Translations under genes and position numbers: made by a program
Part shown: piece by piece, positions 16,813 to 25,297 of the stretch
Numbering within the stretch: the stretch's first letter is position 1
How the letters are laid out: each line of letters opens with the position of its first letter
Notes under the pieces: generated by a model
Told to the model about the DNA's origin: nothing
Database searches by the model: none
Seen by the model: the letters and a program-made list of their open reading frames with translations, nothing else
Assembly: GCA_031258255.1 (NCBI GenBank)
Contig: JAIRNC010000061.1
Location: 1-35,903 of the forward strand
DNA length: 35,903 nt
Direction of reading: 5' to 3'
DNA from: Synergistaceae bacterium
Lineage (GTDB): Bacteria > Synergistota > Synergistia > Synergistales > Synergistaceae

Positions 16813-18124
16813 GTTCATAGAGCGCAAGCGTGACGGCGGGGCCCACACGCCGGCGGAGCTGGCTCTGTTCGTTTCTCAGGTCCGCGACGGCGACGTGCCG
16901 GACTATCAGGTTTCCGCGTGGCTGATGGCCGTCTTCCTGAACGGGTTCACGGAGGGGGAGCTGGTGGCGTTCACCAGCGCGCTCGCTTCGTCAGGTGAAA
17001 CAGTGCGTTTCCCTAAACACCCTTCCGAGGTCAGCGGAGCGTTTCTCACAGTGGACAAGCACAGCACCGGCGGCGTTGGCGACAAGACGACGCTCGTCTG
17101 CGCGCCGCTGGCTGCCGCCTGCGGGCTTCGGGTCGCGAAGCTCAGTGGGCGGGGGCTGGGCTTTACCGGCGGGACGGTGGACAAGCTGGAGTCGATCCCG
17201 GGGATGGACGTGAGCCTATCGACCGAACGGTTTTTAAGGCAGGCCGACGAGATAGGGATAGCGCTTTCGGGCCACTCTATGGCGCTCGCCCCCGCGGAGG
17301 GCAAGTTCTACGCCCTGCGCGACGTGACAGGCACCGTGCCGTCGCTTCCGCTCATATCGAGCAGCATCGTGTCCAAAAAGATCGCGGGGGGCGCGGACGC
17401 TTTCGTGTTCGACGTGAAGTGCGGGAGCGGGGCGTTCATGACGAACATGGATGACGCGATAAGGCTGGCTGAGTCCCTGACGGGCCTCTCATCTGCGCTC
17501 GGGAAGAAAAGCTCCTTCCTCGTCACTGACATGGAGCAGCCCTTGGGGGAGTGGGTCGGCAACGCGGTGGAGGTCAGGGAGGCGATAGAGGTACTGTCTG
17601 GCGGCGGCCCTGCCGACACCAGGGAGATGTGCCTCGCGCTGGCGGCCAGGATGCTCCTGCTCGGCGGCGTCGCGAGGGACGAGGAGTCGTCGCTTGCGGC
17701 GGCCAGGGAAGCTTTGGACGGCGGGGGCGCTGTCAAAAAATTCGCCCAGATGATCAGCGCGCAGGGCGGGGACGCCTCCGTATGCGAGAACCCTGACATC
17801 CTGCCGCGCGCTGCTAAAAAGAAGGTCGTAGAGGCACCCTGTCGGGGCATCGTGGCAAAGGCCGACGCTCGGGCGGCGGGGGAGGCCTTGCGCGCCCTGG
17901 GCGGTGGCCGCCTGAGCAAGGGTGACGGCGTCGACCTCTCCGTGGGTCTCAGGATCCTCAAGAAAATCGGCGACAGCGCGGATGTCCGCGAGCCGCTCAT
18001 GGAGATCCATTATAACGACGATGCTGCCTTCGAGCGCGCGGCACCGTATATAGAAGGCATATACTCCATCTCAGGCCCCGCTCAGGGGATAGGCCCACGC
18101 CCGCTGATTTTAAGGAAGAGCTGA
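16796..18124 (+). CDS. pdp: Pyrimidine-nucleoside phosphorylase
   Basis: It phosphorolyses thymidine, deoxyuridine and probably uridine, completing nucleoside salvage with the purine enzyme upstream. Its 442 residues match the family. The N-terminal helical domain contains GDVPDYQVSAWLMAVFLNG. It is followed by the phosphate site KHSTGGVGDKTTL and the signature SGRGLGFTGGTVDKLESIPG. A C-terminal domain with ADARAAGEALRALGGGR completes the protein. The start overlaps the purine phosphorylase by 17 nt. The choice between deoA (thymidine) and pdp (broad pyrimidine) specificity is inference. Confidence 0.93.
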   Translation: MPGVIEFIERKRDGGAHTPAELALFVSQVRDGDVPDYQVSAWLMAVFLNGFTEGELVAFTSALASSGETVRFPKHPSEVSGAFLTVDKHSTGGVGDKTTLVCAPLAAACGLRVAKLSGRGLGFTGGTVDKLESIPGMDVSLSTERFLRQADEIGIALSGHSMALAPAEGKFYALRDVTGTVPSLPLISSSIVSKKIAGGADAFVFDVKCGSGAFMTNMDDAIRLAESLTGLSSALGKKSSFLVTDMEQPLGEWVGNAVEVREAIEVLSGGGPADTREMCLALAARMLLLGGVARDEESSLAAAREALDGGGAVKKFAQMISAQGGDASVCENPDILPRAAKKKVVEAPCRGIVAKADARAAGEALRALGGGRLSKGDGVDLSVGLRILKKIGDSADVREPLMEIHYNDDAAFERAAPYIEGIYSISGPAQGIGPRPLILRKS

Positions 18125-18145
18125 CAGGGATAAAGCGGCGGCGAC

Positions 18146-18664
18146 ATGGCAGAGCGAGAGGCGAAGGGCGCAGCGGAGATGTCCCGCGATATAGAAAGAT
18201 GCCTGCCAGCCGTGATGAGCGAGGCGCGCAAACTCTCCGGCGGCGACCTTTTCACCAGGGAGGATCTGACGCAGGAGGGGATAATGGCCGCGCTCCGCGC
18301 GATGGAGTCCTACGACCCGTCCCGCGGCAGCCTGGAGGGGTACGTGAGGACGTGTGCCAGGAACGGGATGATATCGTACCTCAGGCGAAGCTGGCACGAG
18401 TCAGCGGTGGACGACGAGACGCTGGACGCCCACGTCTCCGGGCAGGGCGGGCACGCGGCCGGGTTTGAAGGCCCCCAGGAGAGGATCGAGATGGGCGAGG
18501 CGCTCTCCAAGCTGATCGACGAGCTCAGCGCTTTCGAAAAAAACGCGCTGTATGCGTACTTGAGCGAGGGGAGCGTATCGGGCGCGGCGGCGCTTCTGAA
18601 GTGCGGCCGCAAAAAAGCGGACAACGCCCTGCAGAGGATCAGGAACAAGGCGAGGGCGATGTGA
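18146..18664 (+). CDS. Small sigma-70 family factor, SigH-like
   Basis: A 172-residue alternative sigma factor. Region 2 is clear: LFTREDLTQEGIMAALRAME, then YDPSRGSLEGYVRTCARNGM with the aromatic promoter-melting segment. Region 4 is compact: FEKNALYAYLSEGSVSGAAA, ending in KKADNALQRIRNKA. That ending strongly resembles the helix-turn-helix of Bacillus SigH. No anti-sigma gene is adjacent. It starts 22 nt after the pyrimidine phosphorylase, so it seems co-transcribed with nucleoside salvage. Its regulon is unknown. Confidence 0.87.
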   Translation: MAEREAKGAAEMSRDIERCLPAVMSEARKLSGGDLFTREDLTQEGIMAALRAMESYDPSRGSLEGYVRTCARNGMISYLRRSWHESAVDDETLDAHVSGQGGHAAGFEGPQERIEMGEALSKLIDELSAFEKNALYAYLSEGSVSGAAALLKCGRKKADNALQRIRNKARAM

Positions 18665-18832
18665 GGCCGGTCTGATTCAGGGCCGGCGTGGTTGTCCAAA
18701 TCCCGCTATATATCAGGCAAGGCCGCGCTCAACCTTTTGGCCCAGAGGACACGAGCGGGGGACGGTGTTTTTCAGGGTATTTTTTCAGCAGCGGCGCTAA
18801 AGGCTAGGACGTACTACGAAAGGACAATGCTC

Positions 18833-20002
18833 ATGCAGGATCTGTCGAGGAGAATGTCGTATTTTACCGATTCGATAATTAGGAGGATGACCCGCATATC
18901 AATGCAGTACGGCGCGATCAATCTGTCGCAGGGGTTTCCGGACTTCGACCCGCCTCGGGAGATACTCGACCGGCTGGCGGAGGTCGCGCTGGAAGGGCCT
19001 CATCAGTACTCGATAACGTGGGGCGCTCATAACTTCCGCGAGGCTCTGGCTCAAAAGCAGTCACGGTTCACGGGGATGGAGATAGACCCTGAAACCGAGA
19101 TCGTGATAACATGCGGAAGCACCGAGGCTATGATGGCGGCCATGATGACGGTTACGGATCCAGGGGACTCCGTGATAGTCTTCTCGCCGTTTTACGAGAA
19201 CTACGGGGCAGACGCCATCCTCTCCGGCGCGGAACCGATATATGTGCCTCTGCGCCCCCCCTCGTTCTCATTCGACTCGGTCGAACTCGAGCGCGCCTTT
19301 CAGCGCCGCCCGAAGGCTCTCATACTCTGCAACCCGTCTAACCCCAGCGGCAAGGTGTTCACCCACGATGAACTGTCGGAGATTGCGCGGCTCGCCCAAA
19401 AATACGACGCCTATGTCGTGACCGACGAGGTGTACGAGCACATAGTCTACGAACCCCTCAAGCACGTGTACATATCCTCGCTCCCTGGCATGTTCGAGCG
19501 GACTGTCTCCTGCAGCTCGCTCTCCAAGACTTACTCCATGACCGGTTGGCGGCTTGGTTACATCATAGCGCCCGCTGAGATAGCCGACGCCGCGAGGAAG
19601 GTTCACGACTTCCTGACAGTGGGCGCCGCCGCCCCGCTTCAGGAGGCTGCCGTTGTCGGGCTTCGCTTCGGGGACGGGTATTACCGGGATCTGCTCGACG
19701 CCTACACGGAAAAACGAGACCTGTTTATGAAGGGGCTGGACGACATAGGCATAGCGTACACGAAACCCGAGGGGGCCTACTACGTGATGCTGAACGTTTC
19801 CGAGTTCGGGTACAAGTCGGATCTCGAATTCTGCCATGACCTCGCAAAAGAGGTCGGAGTCGGCGCCGTGCCAGGGTCGAGCTTCTTCAATGAGGATATA
19901 AACTATCTGGTACGCCTTCACTTCGCGAAAAAGAACGAGACGCTATACGACGCGCTGGACAGGCTCTCCAATATATGGAAGAAGCTGCCCCGGAGGGCTT
20001 AG
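18833..20002 (+). CDS. Class I/II pyridoxal-phosphate aminotransferase
   Basis: A fold-type I aminotransferase of 389 residues. The N-terminal INLSQGFPDFDPP is typical of the aspartate/kynurenine aminotransferase-like group. CNPSNPSGKVFT and DEVYEHI follow, then Schiff-base lysine K232 in SLSKTYSMTGWRLGY. A C-terminal arginine in NYLVRLHFAK likely binds the substrate carboxylate. I set the start at ATG 18833, 8 nt after GAAAGGA. ATG 18827 is closer to that site, and the open frame reaches back to 18692 without a good signal. The amino donor (aspartate, aromatic or other) is not clear. Confidence 0.9.
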   Translation: MQDLSRRMSYFTDSIIRRMTRISMQYGAINLSQGFPDFDPPREILDRLAEVALEGPHQYSITWGAHNFREALAQKQSRFTGMEIDPETEIVITCGSTEAMMAAMMTVTDPGDSVIVFSPFYENYGADAILSGAEPIYVPLRPPSFSFDSVELERAFQRRPKALILCNPSNPSGKVFTHDELSEIARLAQKYDAYVVTDEVYEHIVYEPLKHVYISSLPGMFERTVSCSSLSKTYSMTGWRLGYIIAPAEIADAARKVHDFLTVGAAAPLQEAAVVGLRFGDGYYRDLLDAYTEKRDLFMKGLDDIGIAYTKPEGAYYVMLNVSEFGYKSDLEFCHDLAKEVGVGAVPGSSFFNEDINYLVRLHFAKKNETLYDALDRLSNIWKKLPRRA

Positions 20003-20003
20003 G

Positions 20004-20915
20004 ATGAGGAGGGAGCGGGCCGTGAGGGGGAAACTCCCGTTCTTTCGATGGGTGGCTGTGATTTTCTTTATTCTCGTGTGCGCGGGCGGCGCGGTGGCCT
20101 TTGACCCCAAGGGCGCCCCCGGCAGGGGCGTCAGGATCGTGGAGTTCGCGAACTCCGCGGCCACGCAGTTCCTGCTGATGGCGCTGGGCAACGCTTTTTC
20201 GGAGGTGAGCGGGTCGCCGCCCTCCTGGAAGACGCTGCCGTTCCAGACGCTGGATGACCTGGAGGAGATCAGGCGCGCGAGTGCCTCGGGCGAGTTCGAC
20301 ATGATTTTCACCAGCGACAGCGAAACTGTCCTTGGCCTGTTTGACCAAGGCCTGCTGCGGGGTTTCTTCCCAGTGTTCTCCGATGAGATAGTGCTGGTCG
20401 GCCCTGCCGTGTCCGGCGATTTGCCGGGCACGGACGCAATGGGCGTCATGGAGCGCGTTTTTCGCGAGGGGAGGCCCTTTTTCTCCCTCATGGCGAACGC
20501 GTGGTCGCTCAGGGCAGAAGAGGGCCTGTTGAAATCAGCCGGAATCGAAAACCCCGGCCTCAACAGGAATTACGTGCAGTCCAGCCGCGACGACGTGACG
20601 GCGATGTTCCAGGCCGGGGACGAGAGGGCTTTCCTGCTTGTAGGAGAAAGCTCTTACGCGTCGTATCGCGCGGCGCAGCGCTCGTCCCCAGCCCTGGGGA
20701 AGATCGCCAGGACCGGCGTGTACAGCAAGTGTTACGTCTGCTTGGTAAAGGACTCAGGGTTCAGGAGGGATCGTTCCATCATGGCGTCGAAGCTGGCGGC
20801 GTGGCTTCGCGGCGGCGCAGCGAGACGCACGGTCGATTCGTTCGACATGGCCGGCGACGCGCCTTTCCGATGGAATCCCCCCTTAGCGTCAGGCAGCATC
20901 GGCGGAGCGCCGTAA
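20004..20915 (+). CDS. Secreted periplasmic binding protein-like, substrate unknown
   Basis: A 303-residue exported protein with a signal peptide (residues about 1-33, ending in GGAVA). The cysteine in the hydrophobic core lacks a proper lipobox. The rest resembles the two-lobed PBP-like fold seen in TupA-type anion receptors: VRIVEFANSAATQFLLMALG at the N-terminus, GEFDMIFTSDS, then GFFPVFSDEIVLVGP. No permease or ATPase gene is next to it, so it may serve a distant ABC transporter or act as a sensor. It begins 1 nt after the aminotransferase stop. The family assignment is moderate. Confidence 0.7.
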   Translation: MRRERAVRGKLPFFRWVAVIFFILVCAGGAVAFDPKGAPGRGVRIVEFANSAATQFLLMALGNAFSEVSGSPPSWKTLPFQTLDDLEEIRRASASGEFDMIFTSDSETVLGLFDQGLLRGFFPVFSDEIVLVGPAVSGDLPGTDAMGVMERVFREGRPFFSLMANAWSLRAEEGLLKSAGIENPGLNRNYVQSSRDDVTAMFQAGDERAFLLVGESSYASYRAAQRSSPALGKIARTGVYSKCYVCLVKDSGFRRDRSIMASKLAAWLRGGAARRTVDSFDMAGDAPFRWNPPLASGSIGGAP

Positions 20916-20956
20916 CCGGCCTTTTAAAAAATTTTTTACGAAAGGGAGTTTTGAGG

Positions 20957-22609
20957 ATGATAGGACAGGGGTTGACGGTTTCCGGCACGATAAAGGCATG
21001 GAGGGTTATTTTTGCGATGGCGGCGTTAGCGCTGCCAGCCCTTCTCTGGAGCCCGGGGGCGGACGCGGCTTCCGTGGCGTCGCGGGCGATAGTCAAGCCG
21101 CAGGGGGGTGACCCGACGTATGTTTACGCTGACCTCATGGACGCTGGAGAGATATCGCGCCGCCTCCAAAAGTCCCAGACGCTGCGGTTCGTCTTTGCCC
21201 AAGGTAGGGAGATCCTCAAGAAAATACCCGCAAGCGAGATGTCGCTCATGTTTTCCGTCTCGGGCGACGAGGCGCCTGCTTTCCAGATGGCATTGAAGCT
21301 CGGAGGCAAGGAGGGCGGGCTCCTCGGAAGGATTGCGTCCGGCAAGGCTTCCGCCGACGAACTGGGCGAGTTTTTCGGCGAGACCTGGAACAGCGTCACT
21401 GTAGAGGCTGCCGAGGACAGCTCTCCGCTCTACCGCTTGAGTCCGCTCGACTCCTTTTTTTCGTCCGACGGGGAGCTGCTGATATTCGCGGACAGCCCGG
21501 AAGGCGTAAAAAAATCCATCCGGGCGAGCAGAAACGGCAGCGGCCGTTTTTCCCCGGCGAGGAAATCCAGCGGGCGTAACCTGATACTCATGACGTTCGG
21601 CAGGGATCACTCGTCCGCAGTCGCGGATCAGATCTCAGACCTTTTGGCCCCGCAGGGCGAGACGTTTCCGGAAAGGCTCGCGTTCGAGATGGCGCTGGCC
21701 CTGCGCCCGGGAGGGTGGGAGGTCGACGTTTTCACCGACGTGATTAAATCCCTCTACGGACCGGATTTTTTCGCGAAGAACGTCCGAAAACCGTCGGGAT
21801 CGTTCCTCCGTGCCGGCGGCGGGCGGCTCCTCGCCTCCTATGACGGCACCCCGCCTTTGCTTCCGCTCACCGCTAGCAGTTACGTGCGTCTTATCTCCAG
21901 CCTGCTCGATGTCGAGCCTCTGTCATATTATGACGGTATCGAAAAACTGACGGGGCCTGACGCCGAAGACGGCATCTCTTCCGGGATGGCCGCCTCCGAC
22001 CGGCTGAACGTCGCGATTACGGCCGCGCCTGACGGGGAGATGTCAGGATATGTCGCGGCCTCGGAGAGCGCCGGGACGAACTGGCGGAAGGAGGGGGAGG
22101 CATTCTCCAGAAAGGTCGGCGTTTACGACAGCCTGACGGCGGGCGGGGCAGGAAAATACGAGGAGATACGCAATGCCGGCTGGAATCACGTCTACAGCGC
22201 AAAGGCCGACGGGAGCGGGGCAGACGGCAAACACGGCCTCACCTTGGCCTTTGACGACAGCCGCGCGCTCATCGGTTTCTTCGCTCCGGAACTCCTGAGC
22301 GAGCCGTTTAGCGCCGGCACTGAATTTTACGAGGCCCTGACGAAGGCCGAAAGCGCACTCGAGATCATATACGTCGACATGAAGCTCCTGCGCAAGGTCC
22401 TGGCCGACCGGATCAGCAAGGGTTCGGGCGGGCCATCGGCCATGTCGCTGGCGCCGATTGCCGTCCTGCCATTTTTGGATATCTGGGAGGCGGGCGCGCT
22501 CACGCTGTCTCCTGAGCATTTCAGATTTTCCTTCAGGACAGGCTGGCTCGACTTCGACGACAGGGACTCGGCCCTGAGCATACACGGGGCATACGGCCTG
22601 GAGTTTTGA
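20957..22609 (+). CDS. Secreted protein of unknown function (550 residues)
   Basis: Signal peptide (about 1-37, hydrophobic VIFAMAALALPALLW, then GADAAS). The mature part has no cysteine motifs, repeats or membrane helices that I can see, and is rich in S, G and A. Recurrent LALRPGGW- and AFDDSRALIGFF-like strands suggest a beta-rich domain repeated about twice. ATG 20957 was chosen, with GGGAG upstream. The frame is open back to 20501, but that overlaps the previous gene. It lies 41 nt after the binding-protein-like gene, so co-transcription is likely. I recognise no family. Confidence 0.7.
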   Translation: MIGQGLTVSGTIKAWRVIFAMAALALPALLWSPGADAASVASRAIVKPQGGDPTYVYADLMDAGEISRRLQKSQTLRFVFAQGREILKKIPASEMSLMFSVSGDEAPAFQMALKLGGKEGGLLGRIASGKASADELGEFFGETWNSVTVEAAEDSSPLYRLSPLDSFFSSDGELLIFADSPEGVKKSIRASRNGSGRFSPARKSSGRNLILMTFGRDHSSAVADQISDLLAPQGETFPERLAFEMALALRPGGWEVDVFTDVIKSLYGPDFFAKNVRKPSGSFLRAGGGRLLASYDGTPPLLPLTASSYVRLISSLLDVEPLSYYDGIEKLTGPDAEDGISSGMAASDRLNVAITAAPDGEMSGYVAASESAGTNWRKEGEAFSRKVGVYDSLTAGGAGKYEEIRNAGWNHVYSAKADGSGADGKHGLTLAFDDSRALIGFFAPELLSEPFSAGTEFYEALTKAESALEIIYVDMKLLRKVLADRISKGSGGPSAMSLAPIAVLPFLDIWEAGALTLSPEHFRFSFRTGWLDFDDRDSALSIHGAYGLEF

Positions 22610-22635
22610 CAATGCGCTTTCGCGCTGTATATGAT
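22606..22635 (+). promoter_or_regulatory. Strong sigma-70 promoter
   Basis: TTGACA (22606-22611, perfect), an 18-bp spacer and TATGAT (22630-22635). It overlaps the stop codon of the preceding gene and would drive the 254-residue secreted protein, pfkA and genes beyond, from about 22642. Confidence 0.75.
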
Positions 22636-22657
22636 AAACTTCGCCTGTTAATTTTTT

Positions 22658-22675
22658 AGGCGGCGCGCGCCGCCT
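22658..22675. repeat. Perfect 18-bp palindrome in 5' leader
   Basis: AGGCGGCGC/GCGCCGCCT is perfectly self-complementary and lies between the promoter and AGGAGG of the next gene. It could be an operator, or with a smaller loop an mRNA hairpin controlling translation. Confidence 0.6.
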
Positions 22676-22691
22676 CATAGGAGGTAATGAA

Positions 22692-23456
22692 ATGAAAAAG
22701 GGACTTACTGTACCGTTTTACGCCCTCATCGCCGCGTCTCTCCTGTTCTGCTGCGCGGCTGGGGCCCTTGCGGCGAACCAGTACGAGGCGGCGATGGCCC
22801 GCTGGAGCAGGCACGAGGATTACCGCGACGACATCGGGAGCACTTTCTCGGTAAAGGCGACGCTCTACACGGCTGACTACATCGAGGGATACATGCAGAG
22901 CGAGGCGGAGAAAAACCTCTGGACGGCTAGCGAGCTAGAGGACTTCAAGTATAACTTCCTCAACAGCGTCAAGGCCGAAGAGTATCTGCCAATCTACCTG
23001 GAACTCAACGAGCTCGGCCCTACGGCTCACATGGCGCCGTTCGACGAGATGATACACCTCTGGGTGGGGGGCAAAAAGTACGCCCCGGTGGAATACGACC
23101 ATCGGTTTAACTTTCCCCTCCAGGGAAAGAGGGACGGCATGGTGTACTTCCCGAAGTATGATGAGAAGACCGGCGCTCCCATCCTCAACAAAGGGACGAC
23201 GCTGCGTCTCGTGATGGTGTCAGGGGCGAGCCCAGTCCTCGGGTCGAGTGAAGTCCGCATAAACTGGGACGTGAAGCCGGAAAATTTTGAAACCTCCACG
23301 GCGGGAGCGGCGGCAGCCAGGCTGGAGATCGACCGCCTCCTCAAGAGGATGGAGAAGATTACGGGCGAGAAGGCTGAACTCGAAACGCAGCTCGGTGACA
23401 AGAACCGAGAGATAGACGAGATCAACGCCCGCATAGACGAGCTCAGGCGGAATTAG
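22692..23456 (+). CDS. Secreted protein with C-terminal coiled coil, unknown
   Basis: A 254-residue exported protein. The signal peptide covers about 1-27, with cleavage near GALAA. The middle part (about 28-200) is rich in aromatic and acidic residues, including DDIGSTFSVKATLYTADYIEGYMQ. The last 50 residues form a heptad-rich coiled coil (RLEIDRLLKRMEKITGEKAE and on). AGGAGG lies 7 nt before ATG. It has its own strong promoter with a palindrome, 12 nt ahead of pfkA. An envelope role is likely. I do not recognise the family. Confidence 0.72.
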   Translation: MKKGLTVPFYALIAASLLFCCAAGALAANQYEAAMARWSRHEDYRDDIGSTFSVKATLYTADYIEGYMQSEAEKNLWTASELEDFKYNFLNSVKAEEYLPIYLELNELGPTAHMAPFDEMIHLWVGGKKYAPVEYDHRFNFPLQGKRDGMVYFPKYDEKTGAPILNKGTTLRLVMVSGASPVLGSSEVRINWDVKPENFETSTAGAAAARLEIDRLLKRMEKITGEKAELETQLGDKNREIDEINARIDELRRN

Positions 23457-23468
23457 GAGGGCTGCCCC

Positions 23469-24428
23469 ATGAAACGCGTAGGCATACTTACGAGCGGCGG
23501 CGACGCGCCGGGGATGAACGCCGCAATCCGCGCCGTCACCAGAACGGCTATATATAACGGCATGGAGGTCATAGGCTTCCGCAGGGGCTACGAGGGCCTG
23601 CTGGAGGGGGACGTCATACCGCTCTCGGTTAGCTCCGTGGGCGGCATAGTCCACCGGGGGGGCACGATGCTGCGCACGGCCAGGTGTGAGCGTTTCACGA
23701 AGCCGGAGGGCGTCCGCGAAGGCTTGCAGCGCCTCAAGGAATATGACATCGACGCGCTGGTGGTGATAGGCGGGGACGGATCTTTCCGCGGCGCCTACGA
23801 GCTTCACAAGCTGGGCTTCCCCGTCGTCGGGATCCCCGGCACGATAGACAACGACATCGCCGGGACGGACTGCACCATCGGCTTCGACACGGCCTGCAAC
23901 ACCGCCCTCCAGTGCATAGAGAAGCTCCGCGACACCGCGTCCAGCCACGAGAGGCTTTTTTTGGTCGAGGTCATGGGCAGGAACGCCGGCTTCCTGGCGC
24001 TGGAGGCAGCCGTGGCGGCGGGCGCTGAGTTCGCGCTCGTCCCGGAAGTCCCCTTCGACATGGACAACCTCTGCAAGAAGCTCCGCTACGCCAGGGAGCG
24101 CGGCAAGAGCCATTCGCTGATCATAGTCGCCGAGGGCGTCATGCCGGCCTCACAGCTCCAGTCGCTCCTGAAGGACACGGGCGGTTACGACGCGCGCATC
24201 ACGGTGCTGGGCCACATACAGAGGGGCGGCAGCCCCTCGTCCTTCGACGCCGTGCTGGCCTCCCGCCTGGGCGGCGGCGCTATAGACGCGCTCGTCCGCG
24301 GCGAGTTCGGCGTGATGGTGGGGAGGATCAACGGAGAGATCGTGGCCAGCCCTATCCAGGTCTCGTGGGAACAGAAAAAGAGCCTGGACGCCGGCATGAT
24401 GGCTCTAGTGGAAATCCTTGGGATATGA
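23469..24428 (+). CDS. pfkA: ATP-dependent 6-phosphofructokinase
   Basis: It phosphorylates fructose-6-phosphate, the committed step of glycolysis. The 319-residue length is that of bacterial PfkA. GGDAPGMNAAIRAV opens the protein. IGGDGSFRGA carries the ATP-type glycine rather than the Asp of the PPi enzymes. GIPGTIDNDIAGTD contains the catalytic aspartate, and GFDTACNTA, MGRNAGFLA and LGHIQRGG follow. It is co-directional with the upstream secreted protein (12 nt gap) and overlaps the next gene by 11 nt. Confidence 0.97.
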   Translation: MKRVGILTSGGDAPGMNAAIRAVTRTAIYNGMEVIGFRRGYEGLLEGDVIPLSVSSVGGIVHRGGTMLRTARCERFTKPEGVREGLQRLKEYDIDALVVIGGDGSFRGAYELHKLGFPVVGIPGTIDNDIAGTDCTIGFDTACNTALQCIEKLRDTASSHERLFLVEVMGRNAGFLALEAAVAAGAEFALVPEVPFDMDNLCKKLRYARERGKSHSLIIVAEGVMPASQLQSLLKDTGGYDARITVLGHIQRGGSPSSFDAVLASRLGGGAIDALVRGEFGVMVGRINGEIVASPIQVSWEQKKSLDAGMMALVEILGI

Positions 24429-25275
24429 CGGGCTCGCCCCTGACGTCGCCAGCAGGCTGACGGAGATCGCCGCGTCGGGCGTCGCTGGGCGCGGCCCGTC
24501 CTCGCTTTGCAAGGACGAGCTGTGGGGGCGTGCTGCGGGCTTGCTTGAGGGCGCCCGGGAAATCGCGGTCATATCCGGCTTTTACGTCCCCTCCGAGTCG
24601 TCCGCCGAGACAGACGGCCCCACGGGAAGCCTCGTGCTGGCTCGTGCGCTCTGCCGCGCCGGGAAAGGCGTCCGCGTCTGGACCGACTCCTACTGTCTGG
24701 GGGCGTTTAAATCCTGCGCCAGCGCCATAGGTTTTCCAGAGGGCTGGGTGGAAGACGCTACGGCACCAGCTTTCGACCGGGCGGGGACGGACCTGCTGGT
24801 CTACGTCGAAAGGCTTGGGCGGGCGGCGGACGGCGCCTACTACGACATGAGGGGCCGTGACCTGACACGGTGGACGGCGGCGCTTGACTCGTTCGTCTCC
24901 TGCGGCGTTAAAACGATAGGGATCGGCGACGGCGGCAACGAGGTCGGCATGGGGAATTATGCGGATTCTCTGCCCGATCTGATGCCAGGGTACTCTGAGT
25001 GCCTCTGCGTCGTAAAGACGGACGTCTGCCTGCCTGTCGACGTGTCCAACTGGGGGGCCTATGCCTTGGTCTCCGCTCTGTCACACGGGCGCGGCGTATG
25101 GCTGGGGCAGAGCGCCCGGGAGGAGTCGTCCATGTTGCGGGCCCTTGTCGCGTCCGGCGCTGTCGACGGCGTCACCAAGAAAAACGAAACTTCCGTCGAC
25201 GGCATCCCCCTAGAACGGCAGCTGGAAGTGCTGGCCCTGCTCGCGGAGGCCGTCGGGATGCCATCCGGCTTTTGA
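24418..25275 (+). CDS. DUF4392 / D-glutamate cyclase C-terminal-like protein
   Basis: A 285-residue cytoplasmic protein. The N-terminal part has AVISGFYVPSESSAETDGPT, the middle has LARALCRAGKGVRVWTDSYC, and the C-terminal half has IGIGDGGNEVGMGNY. These are hallmarks of DUF4392 (PF14336), found in the C-terminal half of vertebrate D-glutamate cyclase. The function here is not proven. Glutamate or hydroxy-acid ring chemistry is inference from that family. TTG 24418 overlaps the pfkA stop, so translation is probably coupled. No D-glutamate genes are nearby. Confidence 0.8.
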   Translation: MGYDGLAPDVASRLTEIAASGVAGRGPSSLCKDELWGRAAGLLEGAREIAVISGFYVPSESSAETDGPTGSLVLARALCRAGKGVRVWTDSYCLGAFKSCASAIGFPEGWVEDATAPAFDRAGTDLLVYVERLGRAADGAYYDMRGRDLTRWTAALDSFVSCGVKTIGIGDGGNEVGMGNYADSLPDLMPGYSECLCVVKTDVCLPVDVSNWGAYALVSALSHGRGVWLGQSAREESSMLRALVASGAVDGVTKKNETSVDGIPLERQLEVLALLAEAVGMPSGF

Positions 25276-25297
25276 TTTTTCACGTGGGAGGTTTATA

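Noticed and set aside
23220-24113. 297-codon antisense frame across pfkA
   Set aside because: Complement of conserved PfkA motifs, with no ribosome binding site or domain.
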